From positions 1-64,000 of the forward strand of contig MU404058.1 in NCBI GenBank assembly GCA_022695795.1: a DNA stretch of 64,000 nt, written 5' to 3'. This stretch comes from Biscogniauxia marginata. Lineage: Eukaryota > Ascomycota > Sordariomycetes > Xylariales > Xylariaceae. Numbering within the stretch: the stretch's first letter is position 1; the number at the start of each line of letters is the position of its first letter. Below, in pieces: positions 1-10,615 of this stretch. The notes under the pieces are model-generated. The model made no database searches, was not told the DNA's origin, and saw only the letters and a list, made by a program, of their open reading frames with translations. The position numbers were made by a program, and so were the translations under genes.

Positions 1-113
1 TTTTTAATTTTTAATTTTTAATTTTTAATTTTTAATTTTTAATTTTTAATTTTTAATTTTTAATTTTTAATTTTTAATTTTTAATTTTTAATTTTAATTT
101 TAATTTTAAAATT
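1..113. repeat. TTTTTAA tandem array
   Basis: The window opens with about 14 head-to-tail copies of the 7-mer TTTTTAA. The last few copies shorten to the 6-mer TTTTAA before the pattern dissolves. It is the only ordered part of the AT-rich block that follows. A 6-mer TTTTAA would be CCCTAA with every C changed to T, so a degenerated telomere-type repeat is conceivable. Simple slippage in AT-rich DNA is equally possible, and the left neighbour is not visible. Confidence 0.85.
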
Positions 114-2965
114 TATTATATTAAAAAATATTTAAATAAATCTTTTTAATAAAAAAAGAAATTATAAATTAAAAGTTAATAAAAGAAATACTTAAATATT
201 TAAATATTTAAATAACAAAATAATTATATTAACTTATATATAAATTAATATAAAAAACTAAAAATAACGTTTAAAAGAAAGTTATAATTAAAAAGAAAAA
301 TAATTATAATTTTAATAAGAATTTAATAACGAATTTCTTTTATATAAAAAAAGATTTATATATTAAAATAAATATAAAACAAATTTATTAAAAAATCTTT
401 AAAACATTAAAACGATTATTAAAAAAATTCGACTTTTTAAAAATAAAATAAAATTTTATAAAAAATTATAATGTTTATAATAAAGTTAAAACATTATAAT
501 ATAAACTATATAAATTATTATAACTAATTTAAATACTTAAAAAACATAATATATAATTATATAAAATTTTATAGTAATATATAAATAATTATTAATTAAT
601 TTATAAAATATATTTATTTTTTATTATTTAACAAATTAAATATAATAAAATAATTAACTTTTAATTTCTTAAAAAATATAATAATAAATATAAATTATTT
701 ACGTTAAAGTTTTAAATTAACTTAATAAAATAAATAAATAAAAAAACTAAATTAAATAATAAAATAATATCTTTAAAATTATATTAATTAAAAAATAAAT
801 AACTAAATAAAATTATTATTAATAATTTAAATAACGTATAACACTTTAATTAACGAAAATATAAAAATATTATTATACGAAGTAATATATAATTAAAAAA
901 TAAAAATTTAAAAACAATTAATTAAATTTATAAAAACATTAAAAATCGAAATAAAAGCCTTAAAATAAAATTATTATTTAAAAAAAATCTAAATAATATA
1001 ATTATAATTATAAAAAGAGTTATAATTTATTTAAAATAAAATAACAAAATATTATAATAAAAAAAGAATTAAAAAACTAATTCTTAAAAAAAGAGATTTA
1101 ATTTACTTACTTTATTAATAATAAAACGCTTTAAATTAAAATAAAATAACTTAATAAAAAACTTAAATTTAAAAATTAAAATTATATAAAATTAAAAAAG
1201 TTATTTTAGAAATTAATTATAAACTTTTTTTATTAAAAAAATTTAAAATACATTTTATATTTTATATTTTACTTTTAAAATTAACATTAAAAAACGCCTT
1301 GTTAAAAAACTAATTAAAACTTAAAAAAACCCTTAATAAATACGAAATAAAAAAATTAATAATTAATTATAATATTTTATTAAATAAAAAGATTATTTAT
1401 TAAAAAAAATACTTAAAAATCTTTTAAACATTTAAAAAATTTAATAAACGAGCTTAAAAGCTTTTACTACTAAAACTTAAATCGATTAAAAAAGCTTAAA
1501 AGTTAAGATTTTAATTTAAAAAAGATAAATTTAAAAAAATAATTATAAAAATAATTTTAACTTATTTAATTAAAAATTATTATATAACTTGAAAACGCTT
1601 TTATTTTTCCTTAAAACGTTTTTATTTTTTTAACTCGTTTAAATTTTAAAAACTACGTTATAATATATTTAAACCCTTTTTTTAAATAAAGTCATATTAA
1701 TAATATAAACGAAAAATATATATAATAAATTCGTTTATTTTAAATTAAAGTTTAAAGAACGCCGCCTTTATTTAACGTTTTTAAAAAAGAAATCGCTTTT
1801 CTTTTAAATTTAAACGATCGAAAAAGTTTAACGATATCTTAAAACTATTATATAAACCTTTTTAACGAAATATATTTATTACATTTTAATAATTCCTTAA
1901 ACGTTATAACATATAAAAAGTTATATTTAAAATAATAAAAACATAATATAATATCGATATGTCGCGTAAAACTTTCGCGTTTTTTTCTTTAACTTAATTG
2001 TTAACGCTTAATAATATAATTATTAAACATAATAAAATGCGAAAAAAAAAATATTATTACGAATTAATAATATTAAAAAGGTTTTTAATAAAGGTATAAA
2101 ACACGAATTAAAAATGTAAAAAACGAATAACTCGAGTTAAAAAGGTAATATAACGTTATATAATATAAATTCCCGTTAATTTAAGAATTTATAAAAATCT
2201 AGTATATTAAATTCTTAAAAATAAAAAAATCTAATAATATTTAACATACCGAAATAAGAAATATAAAAAAAAAAGTTTAAATAAATTTAAATTTTTTTAT
2301 ATTTAATTATTTATTCTTGTTTTTTAGCTATTAATTTAAAATTATAATTACTTTTTAATATTATAATGAAAATACCTTAAAATCTCTTTAATAAATAAAG
2401 CATTATAAATCTTTTAAATTAACCTCGATTTATTATTACCTTTAAATTAAGAAAACCTAATACGTATTTACTTATAAAGTTAATTAATTAAAAACATATA
2501 AGGAGGTTCGTTATAGTTTTTAATTTTTAAAGCGTAAAACCAAAAAAACGATTTAAATAATAATAATAATTAATTAATTTTAATACCACGTAAATGTTTT
2601 TTAATAATTAAAATTATAAAAATTATAAAAACTAGTTTACTTATTTATATAACTTATTTACTTATAAAACACGTTAATAATAAAGTGTTTATTTATTATT
2701 TTATTATTAAGCTTTATATATATTATTAAATTATAATAATAAACTTTTAACTTATAAAACTTCTTTTTTTTCTTTATATATAATTTATATATATTTATAT
2801 TATAAGAAAACTTTTAATTTTTTTCAAAAAAAATTAAATTTATTTAATAAAAATTATTATTATTATTATATTAAAATTATATATTATAATATAATAACTT
2901 TATAATATAGCTTTTTAATTAATTTAATTAAGTTTTATTATAATATAATTACCAGTAAATAAAAT
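1..2965. mobile_element. Extremely AT-rich block, probable RIP-mutated repeat relic
   Basis: Nearly 3 kb consists almost entirely of A and T, and no reading frame survives on either strand. Many of the few G and C bases left sit in CpG or ApCpG contexts. The composition switches to normal over a few dozen bases near 2965. In Pezizomycotina such islands are usually transposable elements degraded by repeat-induced point mutation, and they are common near telomeres and centromeres. No terminal repeat, transposase or reverse transcriptase motif can be read any more, so the element class cannot be named. Confidence 0.65.
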
Positions 2966-3225
2966 AAGTAAGAGGGTGTTAATTATAGATTACGCATTGC
3001 AATTAGGGGTCTGTGCGGTTAGCGGTGTTTCCCTGCGAATAGTGTCAAATCGTCGACATGAAGTTGTGACCAGGGGCAGATCAAGATGAGAACAAGCCAG
3101 GCCAGGCACCACGCGGTGCAGGTTAAAACCCCACGATGTAGCTGTTCTGCTTGGCGGCCATCTGGGCTTGCTTCTCATCAATGAGTTCAAAACGCTCACA
3201 GACGTGCCCGCCCCCCCGACCAGAC

Positions 3226-4728
3226 ATGTTCTCACGACGAAGCCGCCTACTCGCTCTAGGCCTTGCTGCCATGGGCTCCCTTGTCGCCGCTGGGCCCTGT
3301 GACATCTACTCCTCCGGAGGTACGCCCTGCGTTGCTGCGCATAGCACCACGCGCGCCCTGTACAGCGCCTACACCGGTCCACTCTACCAGGTGCAACGCG
3401 GCTCTGACAGTACCACGACCACCATCGCGCCGCTGTCTGCTGGCGGTGTCGCCAATGCCGCCGCCCAAGACACCTTCTGCTCCGGCACGACCTGTCTCAT
3501 CACCATCATTTACGATCAGTCCGGCAATGGTAATCACCTGACCCAGGCGCCGCCCGGCGGCTTCAGCGGCCCGGAATCCAATGGCTATGACAACCTGGCC
3601 AGCGCGACTGGCGCACCAGTCACTCTGAACGGTCAGAAGGCGTACGGCGTCTTCGTTTCTCCCGGCACCGGCTACCGCAACGATGCCACCAGCGGCATAG
3701 CTACAGGCGACGGGTCGGAGGGCATGTACGCGGTCCTCGATGGGACCCACTACAACGGTGCTTGCTGTTTCGACTACGGCAACGCCGAGACTAACAATCG
3801 CGATACGGGCGACGCCCACATGGAGGCCATCTACTATGGGACCTGTAGCTCCTGGGGCACTGGCTCCGGCAGCGGGCCTTGGGTCATGGCGGATCTTGAG
3901 AACGGCCTCTTCTCTGGCTCCAGCGCTGGCCAAAACACTGGCGACCCGTCGATTTCCTACCGCTTCGTCACTGCGGCCATCAAGGGGAAGCCAAACCAAT
4001 GGGCGATCCGCGGCGCCAACGCTGCGTCCGGCTCACTGTCGACATATTACAGCGGCGCGCGCCCTTCTGGCTACAACCCTATGCACGAGGAAGGTGCCAT
4101 CATTCTCGGTATCGGCGGCGACAACAGCAACGGCGCCCAGGGCACGTTTTATGAGGGCGTGATGACCTCCGGCTATCCGTCCGATGCCACCGAGAACTCA
4201 GTGCAAGCCAACATCGTAGCCGCCAAATATGCCACTACGTCGCTGACCAGCGGCCCGGCGCTCACCGTCGGGTCCTCAGTATCACTACAGGCCACCACGC
4301 CCGGCTACACGACACGCTATCTCGCGCATACCGACTCCACCGTCAACACCCAGGTCGTCTCGTCGTCCAGCAGCACGGCCCTCAAACAGCAGGCCAGCTG
4401 GACGGTCCGCGCCGGCCTTGGCAACAGCGCCTGCTTCTCGTTCGAGTCCAAGGACACCGCCGGCAGCTACATACGGCACAACAACTTCGAGCTCAAGCTC
4501 GACGCCAACGACGGCACCAAGCAGTTCCACGAAGACGCCACGTTCTGCCCGCAGGCCGGCCTCAACGGCCAGGGCAGCTCCATTCGAGCTTGGGGCTATC
4601 CCACCCGCTACTTCCGCCACTACGCAAACGTGGGCTACGTTGCGAGCAACGGTGGCGTTCACACGTTTGACGCCGCCTCCGCATTCAACGACGACGTAAG
4701 CTGGGTGGTCAGCACTGGCTTTGCTTGA
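3226..4728 (+). CDS. abfB: Secreted alpha-L-arabinofuranosidase B, GH54 with CBM42
   Basis: This enzyme removes arabinofuranosyl side chains from arabinan and arabinoxylan outside the cell. The 500-residue protein matches the usual family length and is encoded without introns. A signal peptide (about residues 1-22, MFSRRSRLLALGLAAMG...) is followed by mature GPCDIYSSGGTPC. The GH54 domain runs to about residue 335. ADLENGLFSG carries the nucleophile Glu (about E225) and GGDNSNGAQGTFYEG the acid/base Asp (about D299), by analogy with the Aspergillus enzyme. The rest is the beta-trefoil CBM42 arabinose-binding module (FESKDTAGSYIRHNNF, RYFRHYANVGYV). The start chosen is the ATG directly before the signal peptide. 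Another in-frame ATG at 3181 would put Pro-rich residues in front of it. The gene lies only about 260 bp from the AT-rich block, a subtelomere-like position. Its coding sequence is GC-rich and shows no damage. Confidence 0.95.
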   Translation: MFSRRSRLLALGLAAMGSLVAAGPCDIYSSGGTPCVAAHSTTRALYSAYTGPLYQVQRGSDSTTTTIAPLSAGGVANAAAQDTFCSGTTCLITIIYDQSGNGNHLTQAPPGGFSGPESNGYDNLASATGAPVTLNGQKAYGVFVSPGTGYRNDATSGIATGDGSEGMYAVLDGTHYNGACCFDYGNAETNNRDTGDAHMEAIYYGTCSSWGTGSGSGPWVMADLENGLFSGSSAGQNTGDPSISYRFVTAAIKGKPNQWAIRGANAASGSLSTYYSGARPSGYNPMHEEGAIILGIGGDNSNGAQGTFYEGVMTSGYPSDATENSVQANIVAAKYATTSLTSGPALTVGSSVSLQATTPGYTTRYLAHTDSTVNTQVVSSSSSTALKQQASWTVRAGLGNSACFSFESKDTAGSYIRHNNFELKLDANDGTKQFHEDATFCPQAGLNGQGSSIRAWGYPTRYFRHYANVGYVASNGGVHTFDAASAFNDDVSWVVSTGFA

Positions 4729-5785
4729 GGCCTCTGTAGGAACAATTGTTTAGTTTCTCGCCAGCGTTATTGTGCTACGTCTTAACATTTATGTATTATT
4801 GTTATTGTTATCAGTATTTAGGGTACTACCTAGATATATAATAATAACAGTGATTTAAACAAATTTTCATAATTTTCATACATACTATTATTGCAAGGGC
4901 TTAAGGGCTTGTTTAGCAAGCTTGTTTTCAATTCCAGATATTAGGCCCACTATGAATTGATTGCCTTGATGAAGCATTTGAGTCTTCTTGGATGGTGTGT
5001 CCTGGAATATCTGCTTATAGCCCTTCCCTTTAGTTCATGCCAGAATATCATTATTCCTATCCTACTTTATAGTGGGATTTCGAAGAGTATGAATGGCGTG
5101 GAAAAGATGGCTAGATCAATGCTTGGTTGCTCACCCTTAAGGTAAAGCTCTTCCGGTAACCCCAAATGAGAGTATTAAAGATAATTAACCCTACAGACTG
5201 TCAGAATTGCAAGCTTAACATGGAATAGGAATGCTTGCCGGCCAAGAAATGCTAGTTAATTTTGCGGAGTAACACAGCTTCATCAACATCACGTTGTATG
5301 GGTGGTTGAAGAATTGAGCGCGAACCCAGAGACTCTCTGTCTTGATTCGCGTTATTATACTCTTCGATATCCGTCTCTTTACGATCAGCCAAGTCTATCT
5401 ATTTTAAATTATTTTCTGGAACAAGCATGCTGCCAAGGTGTCAGTGTTGGTGAAGATGAAAGGGTATAATAGAAGGCAACATTAACATAGCTGCGGGCTT
5501 GGTCTGTGAGGGAGTTTAAGGGGTGGCACAAATAAGGGAGTTAGATATAGGGGTTTGATATCCAGACTGTATCCTCTTCACTACCCGGTTTATAGTTTAC
5601 ATATATTTATTTATTAAACATTTTTTTGGACACCAGGAAAGGTTTAACATTAACGATTAGCTAAAACTTTTATTTAAGTCAAAGTCTCAGGCCTTTTAAA
5701 AAAATTTATACCTTGATTAGGTATTATTATTAAAATTCAATGCTATTCAGTACGTAATATGCTACTTGCTATGCTCTACTGTTGT
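4729..5785. other. Intergenic, no gene seen
   Basis: About 1 kb between the convergent GH54 and methyltransferase genes. It contains AT-rich stretches after the GH54 stop and around 5580-5760. The short frame near 4957-5145 has no recognisable features and is not called. Confidence 0.6.
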
Positions 5786-6676
5786 CTACTCAACCCTGGT
5801 AACAGTAAACAGAAGTCGGCGGCTGTTCTCATCCGTTAAAGGGCTGCTAGGGTTGACTCCAAACATATCCATGGTACCTTCAACCTTCCACTGTGTTTGT
5901 GTAGCCTCCCCTACCTTCCGCCACATAGCTTCGAACGTAGCTACGTCGTGCCAATAGCTGAAACTATGCTCCTTGACAGCGGGAACATCTCCGGGCTTCA
6001 CACTGCCCATTTGCCTCCCAACAATAATTCCGCCTTTCTTGATAAGCTTCGCGAGATGTTCTGCAGCAGAGATCTGCTCTTCGAGAGTGAACAAATGGAA
6101 GAAGGCGCTGCAGTGCATTACGTCGACACCACGCTCCTCTAGCTCCGTCCACACCGATCCCTGCGCCGGCCCCTTAAAAACATCGGCTACCATAAAGCGT
6201 GACCGCAGTGTCCCGCGATCGAGGAAAAAGTCGTGGCCAAGCTCCATCAAGGCCCCTGAGATGTCCAGGCCAATAAGCCGCTCAGAAGGCACACCATTGT
6301 AGACTAGCTGTCGCAGATCCTGCCCGAAGCAGCAACCAATGTCTAGGTAGGTAGCGTCTGCGGCCCTGAGGCGCTTGACAATCGTGTCGTATAGGGGATG
6401 GGTGAGCAGAGTCAGAGTCGCAAAGCGGTGGAGCCCGATACACGGGTAGGGATTGGACGCAAAGCCCCGTTCGCGCTGCAGTTCGGTTAGCCTGCTTCAA
6501 GGCCATATTCTAGGCCAAATACTTGCCATGTTGTTCACATGCTTGACAACCTCTGAACGAGGCACCTTAGAGTAGTTCTCCAGAAGCTTTCTCATAGGCT
6601 CATTGACTTCAGTCAGATCATCCTGATACCATCCTCTGGTTTTCTCTGGAAAGGTGGTGTCATTAGTAACTGCCAT
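5786..6676 (-). CDS. SAM-dependent class I methyltransferase
   Basis: Two exons (6676-6527 and 6475-5786) give a 279-residue protein. Motif I for S-adenosylmethionine binding is clear at about residues 94-103 (LDIGCCFGQD), followed by GLDIS near the acidic ribose-binding position. A later segment reads VMHCSAFFHLFTLEEQ, and LIKKGGIIVGRQMG fits strand 5 of the fold. The pre-motif NPYPCIGLHRF is typical of fungal small-molecule methyltransferases found in secondary-metabolite clusters; that link is family knowledge. No polyketide synthase, NRPS or transporter neighbours it, so the substrate is unknown. The intron is of GC-AG type. The protein has no signal peptide and is probably cytosolic. Confidence is high for the fold and low for the pathway. 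Confidence 0.88.
6476..6526 (-). other. GC-AG spliceosomal intron in the methyltransferase gene
   Basis: The 51-nt intron begins with GCAAGT, contains the canonical branch site GCTAAC and ends in CTGCAG. No GT donor in this segment restores the frame, whereas this one joins ...HVNNM to RERGFASNPYPCIG exactly in phase. GC donors are a minor but genuine class of U2 introns. Confidence 0.8.
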
Positions 6677-7978
6677 CGTGAAAGTTTGGGAATTGTTATT
6701 TGGTTACAAGACGTGGTTATGGAAATGAGAATGAAGAGAAATCGAAGGAGAAGAAATGAGCTATGCCACGATGCAGGCCTTATATGAGGGTATAAACGTA
6801 TTTGTTGTGATAAAAGCTATTACTAGGGACACTATCCTAAGGGGTTGTGGTTGTAATAGTGATGGAGGGCAACTCCAAACTGGTCAGTGAAAAGTCTGAA
6901 TTTAAGGCTTCGGGCTTGTACTACCCCCACGCTCCCTCCATACCATAAAACCCCCCCTTTATTGCCACGTAGGCTTGCATTAATGTTGATTACCCCCGCT
7001 TGTAGGTTTGGTCAGCAGAGGCTACGAAAGGGGTCACCCGGACGGCACTAAAGGACCGTCGAGATCAGGGGGTCAGAGCCGCCGGTCATGGACCCTGCCG
7101 ACGCTAGAGATGCCGGACCGGGAGGCTACAGAATGAATGGAACGGGAAAAGGGGAGGGTACACAAATTCAAAAAGGAAACCACGGGAGGTTGTATGATGG
7201 AGTGAGACCAACTTAGTATTTTCTTTTCGGGTTGTCTTTGCCAATCTTCAGTACAAGAATTGTGCTGTAATCTTCGCCGTACAGTCTACAATTAGCATAT
7301 ATTTGAACTATGACCCCGTTGAGAAAGAAACAGTCGTAGTCCTTTATAGCTTCGGTGTAGCCAATTGTCTCGGTCAGCATTTTGCTCGGCTATCCAATCA
7401 AAATGCTTGGGTATGTTAAATAAGTCAAATCCAACAGTCTTCTAATTCTTCTATAAGTATAACCTCTTGGTCTAGCCAGTCTAGCAGGACAGAGGAGATC
7501 ATGAATTCATGTTGACGAAAGGACCGCACCTCCATGTAGAATTCTAGGCCGTCGATAATTGAGGAGTATTAAACACTGAGTGCTAAAACCAAGTCCAGCA
7601 AAGCGGAAGTACTGCCGCAGGAGACGAGAATACCTTCTGGCAAAGGGTTTAGCTTCTCTTCCAAGGGATCGTTCTCATTTCATTGCACTGGGTTCGGCAC
7701 CCCGATTGATCCCCTCAACTACCTGCTTTGCCTATTTCCACAGTCATAAATACGGCATCAATTCAGATGACAAGAACAGAAGAGGATTAATGTCTTACGT
7801 GTCTGCCAGAAGGCTGGGAATGTAGATGTGAATATTGTTTCAACCAATTTGAGTCGACTCTGTGTACGTAATTGTCGCTTTGATAGCGGGTTTGGGGGTT
7901 AGTTCAATACTCGGGATCTTACATGGTAGACCAACCTAGAAAGTAACCTTGCGGACTGTTCGTGCTCTCGGTCTTCTC
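6677..7978. other. Intergenic, no gene seen
   Basis: It holds the presumed promoter of the methyltransferase (an AT-rich stretch just upstream of its ATG) and a C-rich patch at 6925-6960. Short frames such as 7580-7825 show no codon or motif support. Confidence 0.55.
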
Positions 7979-8640
7979 TCACACTTGGTATGAACTGCCC
8001 GCAAATCCAGACATAAGGATCATCTGGGTTGGTCGAACGATGTGTCGATAAACGACAATAGCATTCATATTCGCTAGGGTAACTCCATAGTTGTTTATGA
8101 GGCCATCTGTGGTCGTATGTATAGTGAAAGTGTCATTGGAATGAATTGTCCCTGTCTCTTTCATGGTACTTTGCACATGTCGAACGGACTCGCGTCTTTC
8201 TTCGTCCCATCCTGCCCCGGTCGGGTTTTTTTTCCTCTGTCAGTAATCGTACTCTTAGTGACATCCTTTGAACTCTATTCGATGAATATTGTTCCCTTAC
8301 CGACGTGTTTTTTGAGTTCTTCCGCGAGCCCCTACATCGTCCAAGTAGGAGCCTCTCCCCCCGTCCCATACTTGCGCTCAATGAGCCCTGAGATGGTAAA
8401 TACCTGCATCGCAGCATAGGCAGGCTTCTTCAGCCTCTGCTGGAAGCCTTTTCCGACTTTTTCGCGCTTGCTCACCTCCCAATTGATAAAATCCTCAACA
8501 GTGGGCCTACTAAGATCGACAAGTGGCACTTGCTAGATCTGGATCTGGATCTGAATTAATCCGTCAGAGTACGCAGCGATCTCCAAATAAATAATGACAT
8601 AGTGTTTAAAGTCATAGCCAGCTTTTTCTTGAGACTTCAA
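7979..8640 (-). pseudogene. Decayed or unresolved coding remnant, family unknown
   Basis: On the minus strand several stretches read like genuine protein but are interrupted. A segment ending ...AAYSDGLIQIQIQI meets a TAG after two CAG-containing repeats (atc cag atc cag atc tag). Reading resumes with PTVEDFINWEVSKREKVGKG, is stopped again shortly after GTGGEAPTWTM, continues GLAEELKKHV, and a last piece ends MILMSGFAGSSYQV and a stop. CAG-to-TAG changes suit C-to-T mutation, but a multi-exon gene that I failed to splice is also possible; candidate introns here (16-35 nt) are too short. I cannot name the family. Confidence 0.3.
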
Positions 8641-8964
8641 GAGATTAGAACTGTCGATCACTGGCTTCGATGCTTCTTTCCAGGGGTACATGGCCGTGGT
8701 TCAGAACCAAGTTGAGTTTCTAAAGGCTCTTGATACAAGTTCTTGAGTCTCAAGTTCTTTTTCTTGAGGAAATGAAGAGAACACACAGTAGATCTCGGGG
8801 TTTCATTTCCTCCGTCTTGTCTAGTATTGAAATCAGACTAAACTCCCGATTCCCTGGCTCGAAAGTCCATCGAATTATCGTGCATGTTAGACTGGCAGTC
8901 TGCAGTTTTCCGTGTCAGAGGTAATATCATACTCAGGCAAATGCACGAGACCATGAAGAAATCC

Positions 8965-9745
8965 TCACTTTGCCCTCCCCTCTAATATCTCCTCAACTAC
9001 CTTCGCCGCAGCCTTCACAATCAATTCATGCTCGTGGGAATGTATCCTCTCCTTCAATTCGTCCAGCTCCTCCCCCTGCCACTCAATCTCCTGGACCAAA
9101 ATAGGATCACCCCTATCCACTTCCAGGACTACATAGTGAGCCATGATACCAGTGCGCGTTAGTCGTCCTGCTTTGAACTCGTCGAAAGCACGTTCAATCG
9201 CACAAGCCCCATCAAATTCCCCTACCCCAAGTTGTAAGCAGGCGATTTACGCTAGTTTAGAGACTTACCAGGCAAGGCCGGGTGAAGATTAATAACTTTC
9301 GTCCCTGCCCTTTCTAAAGGTTCCAAGAAGGCACTCGAGAATACGTGCATCCATCCAGCGAGAATAACCAAGTCCGGCTTTTCCTTGTCCTGAGATAACA
9401 CTTTCTCTGCCAAAGCGGCGTCGTACTGCCGGCGTGCTTCAGCCACCTTCTTCTCGTCCTTTTCTCCCTTGGGTAAGAATCCGTTACTAATTAAGTTGAA
9501 GTATTCCCAAGGAATACCTATAGAAAGTCAGGAAATTCTAATAACTGTCAAGGAAAAATCATACCCGCCTGGTCCGCCCGGGTTGTAGCGTATGCTTTTG
9601 CGCGGTTCGTGATAAGACGTGTGATCTGGCTGTTTGGGATACGTCCTGCAGCAACGGCGTCAATAAGTGCCTGGAAGTTGGAGCCATTGCCGGAGGCCAT
9701 GATGAGGATGCGGCATGGTGACCGTTGCTGGTCGGCCATTTTCAT
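8965..9745 (-). CDS. ADE8: Phosphoribosylglycinamide formyltransferase (GAR transformylase)
   Basis: This enzyme transfers the formyl group of 10-formyl-THF to GAR, step three of de novo purine synthesis. Three exons (9745-9565, 9517-9269, 9221-8965) with two 47-nt introns give 228 residues, a normal length for the monofunctional fungal enzyme. ILIMASGNGSNFQAL is the N-terminal phosphate-binding loop. INLHPALPG carries the catalytic Asn (about 137) and His (about 139). LEVDRGDPILVQ supplies the catalytic Asp (about 179). LVILAGWMHVFSSAF is the conserved core strand. The second Met (9739) has a better AAAATGG context than the first and could be the true start. A CACGTGA box lies about 165 bp upstream. 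The protein is cytosolic and stands alone. Confidence 0.96.
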
Positions 9746-10615
9746 AATAAAAACGCCAGGTAAAGACCAGGACGTGCTTAAGTTATAGGAAAGGTTTGCC
9801 GCGAACCATCTACCTATAATTTAAATGCGTTGAAAATCAGAATGCAACCATTTCAGATTTTTGTACTTGGTAAAATACGTGGGGAAATAAAATAATTCGT
9901 ACGTCGTAAGTCACGTGATGTCAAAAACTTAGGTAAAGGTCTTGGATGGTTGTGCCTTTCCCAACTATAAGATGAAACTTAAACGACACATTAGCAGTGG
10001 TGGCCAACGGTTAAATGCGAAGCTAAACTTTGGGAACTATATAATATCATAAGACGGGATACACTCTAATCCAGCTGCCTATAGATAAACTCACAGTACC
10101 TAAATGCCAGGTACATAACAGTAACGAGTCGATCCAACTCCGACAAAAAACTATAGACCGATAAGAGGTCGACGTACTTTGTTCACTTGATCAGCTCCTA
10201 GTATGTAAACCTTTTTGCCGGACTGCCTCTCGCCATACCGTTATTAAAACGGAGGTTAATACAGGTTAGAAAAGCCCACCTAAGTTAATACAGTCCAACG
10301 ATCGTGTCATATACTGCGCTCTTTTCTTTCAGACAGTATGCATGTACGGCATTAAAGGGAAACTTGATGTAAAGAGTTACTTGCTATCAAAAAACTTTAA
10401 CGCTCTAAATTAATCCAACAGAAATAATTCCAATTGACAACTTCAAAAACTGACTTCTAACGAATGTACCTAGGTTAGATATTTTTGCTCCCCAAGACAC
10501 AGCACGCTCCTACCAACGTTGGTACAACTTTGACGGTAAATCAATGAAGGACGCGAGCGCTTATGTGTTAGATCCGGTTGGGACTCTTTTGCCATTTAAA
10601 TCCATCTTAACCAAA
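9746..10615. other. Intergenic, no gene seen
   Basis: This is the ADE8 upstream region plus the 3' flank of the DUF1996 gene. It is moderately AT-rich, with no frame or repeat worth calling apart from the CACGTGA box. Confidence 0.6.
9912..9918. promoter_or_regulatory. CACGTGA E-box-like element upstream of ADE8
   Basis: TCACGTGATG occurs about 165-175 bp upstream of the GAR transformylase ATG. CACGTGA is the core bound by bHLH factors of the Cbf1/Pho4 kind in fungi. The sequence and its position are seen; function is inferred. Confidence 0.35.

Noticed and set aside
3256..3999. 247-codon antisense frame over the GH54 gene
   Set aside because: Shadow of a GC-rich coding sequence; no start context, motif or splice signals.
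5786..9745. Secondary-metabolite cluster around the methyltransferase
   Set aside because: No backbone synthase, P450, transporter or regulator in the neighbourhood; the next gene is housekeeping ADE8.
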